Shown: in pieces, positions 1-8,790 of the stretch
How positions within the stretch are numbered: position 1 is the first letter of the stretch
How the letters are laid out: the number at the start of each line of letters is the position of its first letter
Source of the DNA: BOG-931 sp963781725
Lineage (GTDB): Bacteria; Pseudomonadota; Alphaproteobacteria; Rhizobiales; Xanthobacteraceae
Direction of reading: 5' to 3'
NCBI GenBank assembly: GCA_963781725.1
Contig: CAWAGV010000002.1
Location: 3,472,001 to 3,536,000 of the forward strand
DNA length: 64,000 nucleotides
Position numbers and translations under genes: made by a program
The notes under the pieces: model-generated
The model's input: the letters and a program-made list of their open reading frames with translations, nothing else
What the model was told of the DNA's origin: nothing
The model's database searches: none

Positions 1-684
1 GAGCACGGCGACCGTTACGAATTTGCCCAGGAATGGATCGACGTCATCAAGATGATCTGGTCCGACCGCGAGGATTTCGACTTCGACGGCAAGTACCTGC
101 ACATGAAGAACATCCGCGGCAAGCCGAAGCCGTTCGGCGGTACCCGTCCGGTGATCATGAACGCCGGTGCGTCGGCGACCGGCCAGACGTTTGCGGTCAA
201 AAACTGCGATGCTTTCTTCCTGCAGGCGTCACGGACTTCGCTTGGGGATACCCAGCAGAAAGTCCGCGCCGCGCAAGCGTCGGCGCGCGATCAGGGCCGC
301 GAGATCGGCTGTTATACGGTTGGTGTGGTGACTTGCCGCCCGACCAAAAAAGAGGCCGAAGAATATTTCCACCATTGCATTGTCGAACAGGCCGACTGGA
401 AAGCTGTCGATCTTATCCTCGGGTTGAAGAATATCTCGCCGCAAACCGTGCCGATGGAGGAATTCCTGCTCAAGCGCAGTCAATATGCCCAAGGCATGGG
501 CGGTCTCCCGATCATCGGCGATCCGGACCTCGTCGCGGCGCAGATCGCGGACCTGAGCAAGGCCGGCCTCACTGGCATCGCGCTGTCCCTGGTGAACTAT
601 GCCGATGAGCTGCCGTATTTCTGCGATGAGGTGATCGGCAGGCTCGAACGCATGGGGATACGCGAAAAGCCGGTAAGGTCCTGA
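1..684 (+). CDS. LLM-class flavin-dependent oxidoreductase, 3' part
   Basis: The reading frame is open from the first base, so the start lies outside the window; 227 C-terminal residues are visible. The pattern GGTRPVIMNAGASATG followed by FAVKNCDAFFLQ is typical of luciferase-like monooxygenases of the F420/FMNH2 TIM-barrel superfamily (SsuD, RutA, SfnG relatives), where this part forms a late barrel strand and contacts flavin. The C-terminal half ends with the usual pattern in which a GDPD..A.QI..L...G..G motif precedes the last helix. The enzyme should use reduced flavin from a separate reductase to oxidise a small organic substrate. Substrate cannot be told from this fragment. Class call is firm, subfamily is not. 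Confidence 0.8.
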   Translation, partial: EHGDRYEFAQEWIDVIKMIWSDREDFDFDGKYLHMKNIRGKPKPFGGTRPVIMNAGASATGQTFAVKNCDAFFLQASRTSLGDTQQKVRAAQASARDQGREIGCYTVGVVTCRPTKKEAEEYFHHCIVEQADWKAVDLILGLKNISPQTVPMEEFLLKRSQYAQGMGGLPIIGDPDLVAAQIADLSKAGLTGIALSLVNYADELPYFCDEVIGRLERMGIREKPVRS

Positions 685-760
685 CGCTCGTTCGGCGGAA
701 CTAAATTCACAGAACAATTTTGCGGGTTAGGCGTTGTCTTGGGATTCCAGGAGAACGCTT

Positions 761-1249
761 ATGGCTAAATCCAAATCTGACTCAGCCGAAATAGACATTT
801 CCCGCAAACGTCTGGCCGAATTGCTTAACGAAGATCTGTCCCGCGAATTTCAGGCAATTATCGCGTATGTGAATTATTCGCAGGTGCTCAAAGGCGCCGA
901 ATACATGGATATTGCCGGCCAGTTGGAAATCCACGCCAAGCAGGAGCTGGATCACGCGCTGGCGATTGCACGGCAAATCGACTACCTCGGCGAAATGCCG
1001 ACGGTCACCCCCAAACCGGTGAAAACGTCAAACCGCGCCAAGGATATGCTGCGCTTCGATCTCGACAATGAAAACGAGACCGTACGCAATTACCGCGACC
1101 GGATCCGTCAATGCGAAGCGCTCGGCGAATTTGCGATGGCGGAGCAGATCCGCAAAATCCTGGCACAGGAGCAGGACCATCAGATTGATCTTGCGACAGC
1201 TCTGGGTATCGAAGTGCCGGATATGAGCAAGAAGTCGGGCAAGGACTAG
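761..1249 (+). CDS. Ferritin-like (bacterioferritin-type) protein
   Basis: 162 residues, all helical in character. I place the start at ATG 761 behind the AGGAG of 748-752 rather than at the upstream 734 start. Candidate di-iron ligands form the ferritin pattern: Glu29 in SREF, Glu62/His65 in QELDH, Glu123 in LGEF and Glu137/His140 in EQDH. The length equals that of bacterioferritin and Dps-like subunits. It probably stores or oxidises iron or detoxifies peroxide in the cytoplasm, but no heme-ligating methionine can be assigned with confidence. It is convergent with the next gene. No iron box is seen upstream. Confidence 0.75.
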   Translation: MAKSKSDSAEIDISRKRLAELLNEDLSREFQAIIAYVNYSQVLKGAEYMDIAGQLEIHAKQELDHALAIARQIDYLGEMPTVTPKPVKTSNRAKDMLRFDLDNENETVRNYRDRIRQCEALGEFAMAEQIRKILAQEQDHQIDLATALGIEVPDMSKKSGKD

Positions 1250-1271
1250 CACGGCTGGCTGACCGGCGTTC

Positions 1272-2213
1272 TCAAGCACGCGTCAGGGAATCTGGCGAGG
1301 TGGCGGTAAAGCCGCCCGATCCATCAAGGACAATGCGTCCGTCGGCGACCGCGCGCGTCCAGCGCGCGGTGGCGGGCACGCCGCCGAACGAGAAGAAGTG
1401 CGCGCTCACGTTTTCCGGTGCGGCATTCGCGAGCGCGCAAATAAGATCGTCCGGCACCGTCAGGGCGAACATCTGGCGCAGTAATCCCGTGCGCCGTGCC
1501 AGCGCATGAGCCGAGCTCCTTACGCCGCAACGGCTTGCATAGCGTAACAACGAACCGATGGACGTTGGACCGGCCAGTCCGACGCGAACCGGATGATCGA
1601 ACCCGAACGTGCGCAGGCGCGCTACGTAATCGAGAATAGCCGTCGCGTCGAAACAGAACTGGGTGACGATTTCCACCGTAAGTCCTGTCGTCTCCGCGGC
1701 CGCGATCTTTTCGGTCAGCGCGCGGAACAGCTGATGGTCGCTGACGCGCGGATGGCCTTGCGGGTAGCCGGCAATCCCGAGCGCGCGGATGCCGCGGCGG
1801 CGGAATAGCCCGCTGTCGATGGCGTCGGCGGCGGAGCGGAACGGTCCATACGTCTCGCGGTCGCCGGCAATGACGAGGATGCGCTGGACGTCGGCCTCGC
1901 CGTTCAGGCGGGCGATAAAATCGTCGAGCGCATGGACGCTTTCAAAATTGCGCACCGCGACGTGCGGCACCGGTTCAAAACCGCAGGCGCGCAACCGGAT
2001 TGCCGCAGCCAGGGCATCCTTGGCGGGCCTGCCCGGCACGGCGCTGAGATAAACCCGCGTGCCGCGGCGCAGCACCTTGAGCGCCGCGATGTCGGTCTCG
2101 CCCGGTCGCGTCGCTTCAATCGAGAAGCCATGCATCAGCGCTCCGATGCGCTGGATCGCTTCGGGGCGTTGTTCGGCCGGTACCGGTGCGAGCGCGGCCA
2201 TAGGTGCGGCCAT
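1272..2213 (-). CDS. Methylenetetrahydrofolate reductase-like (MetF family) protein
   Basis: 313 residues. The strings PHVAVRNFES, RILVIAGDRETYGPF and ALGIAGYPQGHP are MetF landmarks: the folate-binding region, the flavin-contacting strand and the GYPE/GYPQ loop. A second, more canonical MetF is at 54661-55593, so this copy may be a specialised paralog, for example in C1 transfer or demethylation. It starts 9 nt after the stop of the upstream HTH-methyltransferase gene, so the two are almost certainly co-transcribed and translationally coupled. That pairing of a methyl-transfer-like protein with a folate reductase suggests a C1 function. Family call is good, specific function is inference. 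Confidence 0.7.
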   Translation of the reverse strand: MAAPMAALAPVPAEQRPEAIQRIGALMHGFSIEATRPGETDIAALKVLRRGTRVYLSAVPGRPAKDALAAAIRLRACGFEPVPHVAVRNFESVHALDDFIARLNGEADVQRILVIAGDRETYGPFRSAADAIDSGLFRRRGIRALGIAGYPQGHPRVSDHQLFRALTEKIAAAETTGLTVEIVTQFCFDATAILDYVARLRTFGFDHPVRVGLAGPTSIGSLLRYASRCGVRSSAHALARRTGLLRQMFALTVPDDLICALANAAPENVSAHFFSFGGVPATARWTRAVADGRIVLDGSGGFTATSPDSLTRA

Positions 2214-2222
2214 GGCCGTCGC

Positions 2223-3629
2223 CTAGGCGCGCCGGCGCGAGATCACGTAGGATTCGTCGAAGAACCACAGGCCGCCGCGGTCGCGCAGCACCTCGCGTGT
2301 GGCGTCGAGGTAACGGCCGTCGGCGACCACGTCGCCCAGCCGGTCGTCTTCGACCTGCGCGACATAGATTGCCGCGTTCCAGGCCGCGAACAGCGTTGAC
2401 GTGCCGATCGATTCGGAGATTTCCGAGGGCAACGTGTGCATGTCGTACCGGAACAGCGACCGGTTGTCGGCATAGGCGTTGAAATTGAGTTCGCGGCCGG
2501 CGGAACCGAGGTCCTGTTTAACGGCCTTGAGAATCTGGTGGCGGTCGTGCGCGAACGGACTGTCGCCAGGCCAGACTTTCTGGATGATTTCCATGCCGGG
2601 ATCGTTGCCATGGGAATGCATGGCAATAAGCCGGCCGCCCGGTCCGAGCGCCCGCGCCAATGGCCCGATCACGCGCTTGGCCTTGAAGTCGAGCGAGGCC
2701 CGGGCGCGATAAGGCTGCGACGCAATGACGAGATCGTAGTTCGCCTGCGTGCCGCCTGGTTTCGGGATGATCGGATCGAGCAGGAAGCGATGATCGTCGC
2801 GATAAAGCACCAGTACCACCGGCCGCTCATATACCGGATTGCCGGTGCGCGGGCTGACCCCCGCTTTCCAGTTTTGGCCGAGGAAGCTTTCCAGCCCGAT
2901 AATCTGCTCCTCGAAGGCGTGCGCCGAATTTCCGACCAGCGGCAGTTCGTGCCAGACCATGCTCGACGCGGCATTGATCGACTTCACCGCAAGCCATGGT
3001 GCATCGGCATAGGCCATGTTGGTGAGCACCAGCACTGTCGCCGGATGCTCGAAGAAACGGTCTGACATCTTCTGCAGCGTCAGCCGGACGTCCTCGAGAC
3101 TGATTTCCTTGCCGACGGTGTAGAACGGCATGTGCGGGAAGCGGGCATGCATGGCGCGCATCACGCGCACCAGAACCGAGCCGTCGCCGACGCCGGCATC
3201 GAACACGCGGATCGCCGGCGGGCGAGGGTGGATATGCGCGAGCTCCTCGCTGACGCGATGAGCGACTTCCCACTTCTCGCTGCACGTGTTGACGAACAGC
3301 AGATATTTCTGCCGATTGTCGAAGAAGCGGAAGTTGCGCTGCGGGTCGCCGGGTTTCGCCGGAGTTGTCGGCATTGTCAGCGGCGGTGTAGACGGCATCG
3401 GTCGAGGCTCTCGGGCGCGTTCGATGATTGTCGGGCGCTGATCCTGGGTGGGATTGGCGGCCATGAAGCCGTGAATGCGGTCGAGTGTGTCGGTGGTGAT
3501 GCGGCCGCCATTCCGCAGCCGCGCCGCGAGCTTGCCGTCGTTGACTGCGCGCCGGCCGAACGTGGATTCCGCAAGCCCGGTCTGGCGGCAGTAGTCGGAG
3601 ATTTCCTGAAGGAGTTGTTGCGCGTTCAT
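2223..3629 (-). CDS. HTH-domain / SAM-methyltransferase-like fusion protein
   Basis: 468 residues starting at ATG 3629, preceded by a G-rich Shine-Dalgarno. Residues 1-58 look like a lambda-repressor-type helix-turn-helix (QQLLQEISDYCRQTG, then TFGRRAVNDGKLAARLRNGG). A Pro/Thr-rich linker covers about 65-98. From about 105 the protein resembles a class I methyltransferase: FDAGVGDGSVL at 143-153 fits the SAM-binding motif I, and YDLVIASQPY near the middle fits the motif IV region. I do not recognise a named family. The HTH could make it a DNA-binding autoregulator; the partner MetF-like gene points to C1 chemistry. It is divergent from the isomerase at 3996, across a 366-bp region rich in inverted repeats. 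Confidence 0.6.
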   Translation of the reverse strand: MNAQQLLQEISDYCRQTGLAESTFGRRAVNDGKLAARLRNGGRITTDTLDRIHGFMAANPTQDQRPTIIERAREPRPMPSTPPLTMPTTPAKPGDPQRNFRFFDNRQKYLLFVNTCSEKWEVAHRVSEELAHIHPRPPAIRVFDAGVGDGSVLVRVMRAMHARFPHMPFYTVGKEISLEDVRLTLQKMSDRFFEHPATVLVLTNMAYADAPWLAVKSINAASSMVWHELPLVGNSAHAFEEQIIGLESFLGQNWKAGVSPRTGNPVYERPVVLVLYRDDHRFLLDPIIPKPGGTQANYDLVIASQPYRARASLDFKAKRVIGPLARALGPGGRLIAMHSHGNDPGMEIIQKVWPGDSPFAHDRHQILKAVKQDLGSAGRELNFNAYADNRSLFRYDMHTLPSEISESIGTSTLFAAWNAAIYVAQVEDDRLGDVVADGRYLDATREVLRDRGGLWFFDESYVISRRRA

Positions 3630-3995
3630 GGCACGCCCCCTGTCGTTTCCTCGATCCATCGCGCTTTTGCGCATCGTTCTTGCTCCAAGCGAACCAAGGC
3701 GGCAGGCGACGGTCAACCACAATCCTTCCCACTATACATGTGGGATATATAGGTGGGCACGGTCATTATTTGGAGTATTTACGGGTGAAATTCAGAGGCG
3801 TTGCCCACAAACGCACCGCACAGGTTAATGGATAATGGGCTATATCCCAACAGAAAGTGGGCAGCCGCGGCGCTATTCTTCCAAAGGGTTACTTTGCTTC
3901 GCGATGGGGAAGGTCCTGCGGGGCGGATGCGAGGCGTGTGATCTGTTGCATCTGGCCGTTCCGGGCTACGGTCCGCGCAATCGCGAGGGAGGACC
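3630..3995. promoter_or_regulatory. Divergent intergenic region with inverted repeats
   Basis: 366 bp between divergently transcribed genes, with no credible ORF. TGGGATATA at 3741-3749 is repeated in inverted orientation as TATATCCCA at 3841-3849. GTGGGCA occurs at 3754-3760 and again about 100 bp downstream (near 3857-3863), with its complement TGCCCAC at 3802-3808. The middle of the region is locally AT-rich, unlike the flanking genes. These are plausible operators for the HTH protein encoded at 2223-3629 or for an unlinked regulator. The repeats are seen in the sequence; the binding role is inference. Confidence 0.5.
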
Positions 3996-4775
3996 ATGCC
4001 CCGTTTTGCCGCCAATCTCGGCCACCTTTTCACTGAACGTCCGCTGCTCGAGCGATTTGCCGCCGCCGCTGCCGCCGGCTTTACCGCTGTCGAACTGCAG
4101 TTCCCCTATGACATCGCGCCGTCGGCAACCAAGGCCGAGCTCCAGAAGCATGGGCTGACGCAACTTGGCATCAACACGCCGCAAACCGCGGAGTCTGGGC
4201 TAGCGGCCCAGCCGGGAAAGGAGCGGGAGTGGGAAGCCTCGTTCAAGCGGGCGCTTGATTATGTCGTGGCTATCGGCGGCACTGCCATTCATTGCATGAC
4301 GGGCGTTGTGCCGCCTGAGCAGCGTCCGGCCGCCGAGACGGTCTTTATCCGCAATATCGCGCGGGCGGCGGAAGAGGCGGCAAAATCGAACATCACGCTG
4401 CTGATCGAACCGATCAATCCACGCGACCGGCCGAGCTATTTCATGGGACGCGTCGAGCAGGCCGCCGACCTGATCGGCAAGATCGGCGCGCCGAACGTTC
4501 GCATCCAGTTCGATTTCTACCATGTGCAGATCATTTCCGGCGATCTGCTGAAGCGTTTCGAGAAGCATCTGCCGCTGATTGGGCATCTGCAGATCGCCGC
4601 TGTGCCGACGCGTGGAGAACCGGACGAGGGCGAGATCAACTATCCGGCGATATTCGAGGCAATCGACCGTTCCGGCTACAAAGGCTGGGTCGGATGCGAA
4701 TACAAGCCGCGCACGCGGACCGAAGACGGGCTTGGCTGGGCCAAACCCTACGGCGTCGTACCGAAACGGAGTTAG
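3996..4775 (+). CDS. hyi: Hydroxypyruvate isomerase-like TIM-barrel protein
   Basis: 259 residues, the full length of the hydroxypyruvate isomerase / 2-oxo-tetronate isomerase (OtnI) family within the xylose-isomerase-like TIM-barrel fold. It opens with the family signature MPRFAANLGHLFTE and retains the two expected acidic metal or catalytic sites: LIEPINPRDRP mid-protein and GCEYKPR near the C terminus, plus the RIQFDFYHVQ strand. Likely reaction: hydroxypyruvate to tartronate semialdehyde, or the analogous 2-oxo acid isomerisation. The start is preceded by GGGAGGA. Its stop is 2 nt before the SDR start, so the two form an operon; the SDR could reduce the semialdehyde product. Confidence 0.8.
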   Translation: MPRFAANLGHLFTERPLLERFAAAAAAGFTAVELQFPYDIAPSATKAELQKHGLTQLGINTPQTAESGLAAQPGKEREWEASFKRALDYVVAIGGTAIHCMTGVVPPEQRPAAETVFIRNIARAAEEAAKSNITLLIEPINPRDRPSYFMGRVEQAADLIGKIGAPNVRIQFDFYHVQIISGDLLKRFEKHLPLIGHLQIAAVPTRGEPDEGEINYPAIFEAIDRSGYKGWVGCEYKPRTRTEDGLGWAKPYGVVPKRS

Positions 4776-4777
4776 TC

Positions 4778-5517
<740 letters not shown>

Positions 5518-5521
<4 letters not shown>

Positions 5522-6399
5522 GTCTGCATCCCCCATTTCCGCACGGTAGCGTTCTCGATGGTGCGGAAGATGACGCTTTCGACGAACAGCCCGATCAGGA
5601 TAACGGTCAGCAGTCCGGCGAATACGGCTGCGGTTTCAAGCTGATTGCGGTTCTCGAAAATGAACCAGCCGAGCCCTCCGGAGCGGGAACTGGCGCCGAA
5701 CACAAGCTCGGCAGCGATCAGCGTTCGCCAGGCAAACGCCCAGCCGATTTTCAGGCCGGTCAGGATCGATGGAAATGCGGCGGGCACCAAGAGCCGCATG
5801 ACATAGGACAGTCCGGTCAGGCCGCAATTCTGCCCGGCCATCCGCAGCGTCGGGCTGACCGACAGGAAACCGGAATGGGTATTGAGTGCGACCGCCCACA
5901 GCACCGAGTGCACGATGACAAAAACGATGCTGAGCGCGCCGAGTCCGAACCACAGCAGCGCCAGCGGCAGCAGCGCGATTGCGGGCAGGGGATTGAACAT
6001 CGCCGTCAGTGTCGACAGGAAGTCGGTGCCGATCCGCGTCGAGACGGCCAGCGTCGTCAGCACCGCTGCGGCAAACAGTCCGATGGCATAGCCCATGCCG
6101 AGCACGCGCAGCGATGTGAGCGTACGGTCGATTAGGACGCCGTGTGCGGCTGAATCCCAGAAGGCCGCGATGGTGTCGCTCAAGGACGGAAACAGCAGCG
6201 GGTTGTCGAGAAGACGTGCATAGATTTCCCATGCGGCGGCAAGCACGACGATCACGACGAGCCGCCGCACCAGCGTCATGTTGGCGAGCCGCTCCACCAG
6301 CGTCAGCGGGCGGGCGACATCGCCGATATGGCCGGTCACTTCCGGCGTGAGTTCGCGCTCCGGGCGCAGCGGCGGCAGCGGGCGTGTGCGGTCATCCAT
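5518..6399 (-). CDS. ABC transporter permease, SsuC/TauC type
   Basis: 293 residues from ATG 6399, whose first 8 nt overlap the end of the ATPase gene; the longer frame to 6501 lies inside that gene and is rejected. A cytoplasmic N-terminal segment is followed by six predicted membrane segments, starting with RRLVVIVVLAAAWEIYARL. The EAA-loop-like segment GLKIGWAFAWRTLIAAELV is characteristic of the nitrate/sulfonate/taurine (NitT/TauT) importer family. It should form the channel dimer with the ATPase at 6392. No periplasmic binding protein lies nearby, so the substrate (sulfonate, nitrile, pyrimidine precursor or similar) is unknown. Confidence 0.85.
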
Positions 6400-7216
6400 G
6401 ATGCACCTCGCTGGCCAGCGCGGTCTCGATCCGATCAGCAAACAGCAGATCGTGGATATGGCGGCTGACCGCCTCGAACGGTTGCGTGCCGAGATCGGCA
6501 AAGCCGAGATGGCCGGCGTTGAGCTCGGCTTTGACCTGACCCGGATGGGGCGACATCACCACGATGCGATTGCCGATCAACAGCGCTTCCTCGATCGAAT
6601 GGGTGACGAAGATCACGGTGAAGCCAACGTCCTGCCACAGCGCGACCAGTTCCTCCTGCATCCTGCGGCGGGTCAGGGCATCGAGCGCGGCAAACGGCTC
6701 GTCCATCAGCAGCACAGCAGGCTCCATGGCGAGCGCCCGCGCAATCGCGACGCGCTGTTTCATGCCGCCGGACAGCATATGCGGATAGACGTTCTCGAAT
6801 GCGCCGAGATTGACCTTGGCGATCCACGCGCGGGCCTGGTCGCGGGCGTCGGCGCGCGACAGGGTGCGATTGACCAGCAACGGGAACATCACGTTGCCGA
6901 GCACGGTCTTCCAGGGCAGGAGCTGGTCGAATTCCTGAAACACCATCATCCGGTCGGCGCCCGGCCGCTCGATCGGCCGGCCGGAGAGCCGGAAAACGCC
7001 GGAGACCGGCGGCAGGAAGCCGGCAATCGATTTGAGCAAGGAGGATTTGCCGCAGCCGGAAGGGCCGAGCAGGACATAGCGATCGCCGGCGTAAACCTCG
7101 AAGGAGACCTTCCAGGTCGCCGTTACCAGGTGGTCCTTGGTCTTGTATTGCAGTGTGACCTGCTCGGCAGTGAGCAGTGGCCGCTCGGTTGAGCCGTTTC
7201 CCGGCGAATCGGCCAT
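6392..7216 (-). CDS. ABC transporter ATP-binding protein, SsuB/TauB type
   Basis: 274 residues with a complete ABC ATPase set: Walker A GPSGCGKSS, Q-loop in MVFQEFDQLLPW, signature LSGGMKQR, Walker B AVLLMDEPFAALD, and H-loop FVTHSIEEA. The FDQLLPW Q-loop neighbourhood and the EEALLIGNRIVVMSPHPG string are those of NitT/TauT-family ATPases. It is the first gene of a two-gene leftward operon and overlaps the permease by 8 nt. It energises import of an unidentified anionic or aromatic solute. The 104-bp gap upstream separates it from the divergent frameshifted gene. Confidence 0.88.
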   Translation of the reverse strand: MADSPGNGSTERPLLTAEQVTLQYKTKDHLVTATWKVSFEVYAGDRYVLLGPSGCGKSSLLKSIAGFLPPVSGVFRLSGRPIERPGADRMMVFQEFDQLLPWKTVLGNVMFPLLVNRTLSRADARDQARAWIAKVNLGAFENVYPHMLSGGMKQRVAIARALAMEPAVLLMDEPFAALDALTRRRMQEELVALWQDVGFTVIFVTHSIEEALLIGNRIVVMSPHPGQVKAELNAGHLGFADLGTQPFEAVSRHIHDLLFADRIETALASEVHHG

Positions 7217-7320
7217 AAAGTCCCCTCAACTTCGCCCTTTTGGGAGCCCAGTTGGCCCAACCGTTGCTTCCGGCAAGCCTATCCGCTGCTGTATGATCTG
7301 CTCAAGGGAACGGACGGACG

Positions 7321-7906
7321 ATGTGGGGTCGAAAAACCAAGCCTGAGGCGCCGGCTGCGGCCGAGCCTCCGTCGCCGCTGACACAGGCGATGCATCAGGC
7401 GCGCCTGGAGGCGGCCGAGCGCACGAGTGTTGTCGTCGATCTGCGCGACGCCGAACTGGCGCGGCTTGAACTCCTCAATGAGGCGCTTGATCCGCTGTTT
7501 GCCCAGATTCCACCCGACGCCGAACTGTTTGACCGTGGCATCAGCCGGGGCGACACGCCGCGACTCTGGCTCGAACTCGGTTGCGCATATCGCGATGGGA
7601 CGCGACAAGCGCCTGTATCGTTTGCTGCATGACACGCGGATCGGCCGTCACGTCCTGGCGGAGTCGCACGAGATTCCGGAGATCGTCCAGGCGGTGACGA
7701 CCTATATTGCGCGCCGCTTCATCGAGCGCCAGCGGGCGCTCGATGAAGATCCGGATTATATCACTCGCGTCACTCCGAAAGCGGCGGCGCGCGAACGGCG
7801 CCGGCGGCGCTGGCGTACGTTCGGGGTGCTTGCGCTTGGGTTTGTCGTCGGCGTTGTGACGCTGATCGCCGCCGCGCTGATTTTTGCAGCGCGCTTCTCT
7901 CAGTAA
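7321..7906 (+). pseudogene. Membrane-anchored hypothetical protein, single +1 frameshift
   Basis: Two frames together make one protein of about 194 residues. The 5' frame gives MWGRKTKPEAPAAAEPP through GDTPRLWLE. The 3' frame continues SVAHIAMGRDKRLYRLLHD and runs to a C-terminal membrane helix (VLALGFVVGVVTLIAAALIF). The switch lies near 7578-7582 in GAACTCGG, where removing one C restores GAA TCG GTT. I recognise the combined pattern, with DTPRLW followed by VAH.AMGRDKR.YR and RR..ER.RAL, as a conserved alphaproteobacterial hypothetical. The C-terminal helix implies a tail-anchored inner-membrane protein with an acidic cytoplasmic domain. Function unknown. It may be intact if the extra base is a sequencing error. 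The last 7 nt overlap the convergent phosphoesterase. Confidence 0.65.
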
Positions 7907-8766
7907 AGACTGACCCGCTCGGCGTCGCGAAAAGCTCCGTTCGCGTCGCGCTCGCGGCCGATCATTTCGCAGCGCCAGTTTCCATCGCCGCCGTCGATGT
8001 GGAAAATGTTGTAACCGGCGGCATTCTCATCGCCATGCGGCGCGCGCGCCGATGCCGATGGTGCGCCGACCGCGGGTATCTTGGCCTTCTGTCCATCGAG
8101 CCAGACCACGCCGCGGTGGTGATCATGGCCGTGCAGCAAAAGCTCGGCACCTTTGTCGGCAAGAACGCCGCGCAAATCCGCCGCGTCTGTCAGGCGCCGC
8201 AGATGCCGCTTCGACACCGGCGGATGATGGATGAGCACAACACGAAACAGGCCGCGGGTCTGGTCGAGGAGTTCGAGCAACCGTGCAAGCTGCGGTTTGC
8301 CGAGCCGGCCGGTCGCAAGCAACGGCGCCGTCGACACTGCAGTCGAGAGGCCGATCAGGGCGACGTTTCCGCGCCGCCGCAGGAACGGGAAGCGGTCGAC
8401 GCCGTCGTCGCCACGCATGTAATCGGCCCAGTATGCGCCAGGCGACTGGGCGACACGGCGAACGTAGACGTCGTGATTGCCCGGAACCAGCGTCACGTCA
8501 TTTGGCGTTCCGAGCGTTTGCAGCCAGCCGCGCGCCCGATTGTATTCGTCGGGCAGCGAAAGATTGACCAGATCGCCGGTCACGGCGATGTGGTCGGGCG
8601 CGGAAGCTTTCAGATCCTGAATAGTCGCGGCCAGGACTTCCGGCCGATGCACGTATTTGCGTTTGCGGTGCCAATTGATGAAGCCGAGCCCGCGCTTGCC
8701 GACAAGCTCGGACGCGCGCGGCTGCGACGCGATATGCCAATCGGATATGTGTGCAAGCTTGAACAT
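7900..8766 (-). CDS. Metallophosphoesterase (calcineurin-like)
   Basis: 288 residues with the full calcineurin-like phosphoesterase signature: HISDWHI (D-x-H) at residues 6-12, VTGDLVN, LVPGNHDVY (GNHD), LIHHPPVS and HGHDHHRG. These residues ligate the dinuclear Mn/Fe site. It resembles the cytoplasmic 3',5'-cyclic nucleotide phosphodiesterase-like group (CpdA/YfcE-type), but the substrate cannot be fixed from sequence and general phosphodiesterase activity is as likely. No signal peptide. The gene is leftward and separated from mbfA upstream by 24 bp, so it could share the iron-regulated mbfA transcript. Confidence 0.82.
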   Translation of the reverse strand: MFKLAHISDWHIASQPRASELVGKRGLGFINWHRKRKYVHRPEVLAATIQDLKASAPDHIAVTGDLVNLSLPDEYNRARGWLQTLGTPNDVTLVPGNHDVYVRRVAQSPGAYWADYMRGDDGVDRFPFLRRRGNVALIGLSTAVSTAPLLATGRLGKPQLARLLELLDQTRGLFRVVLIHHPPVSKRHLRRLTDAADLRGVLADKGAELLLHGHDHHRGVVWLDGQKAKIPAVGAPSASARAPHGDENAAGYNIFHIDGGDGNWRCEMIGRERDANGAFRDAERVSLY

Positions 8767-8790
8767 CGCAGCGCAACGATACGCGAATGT

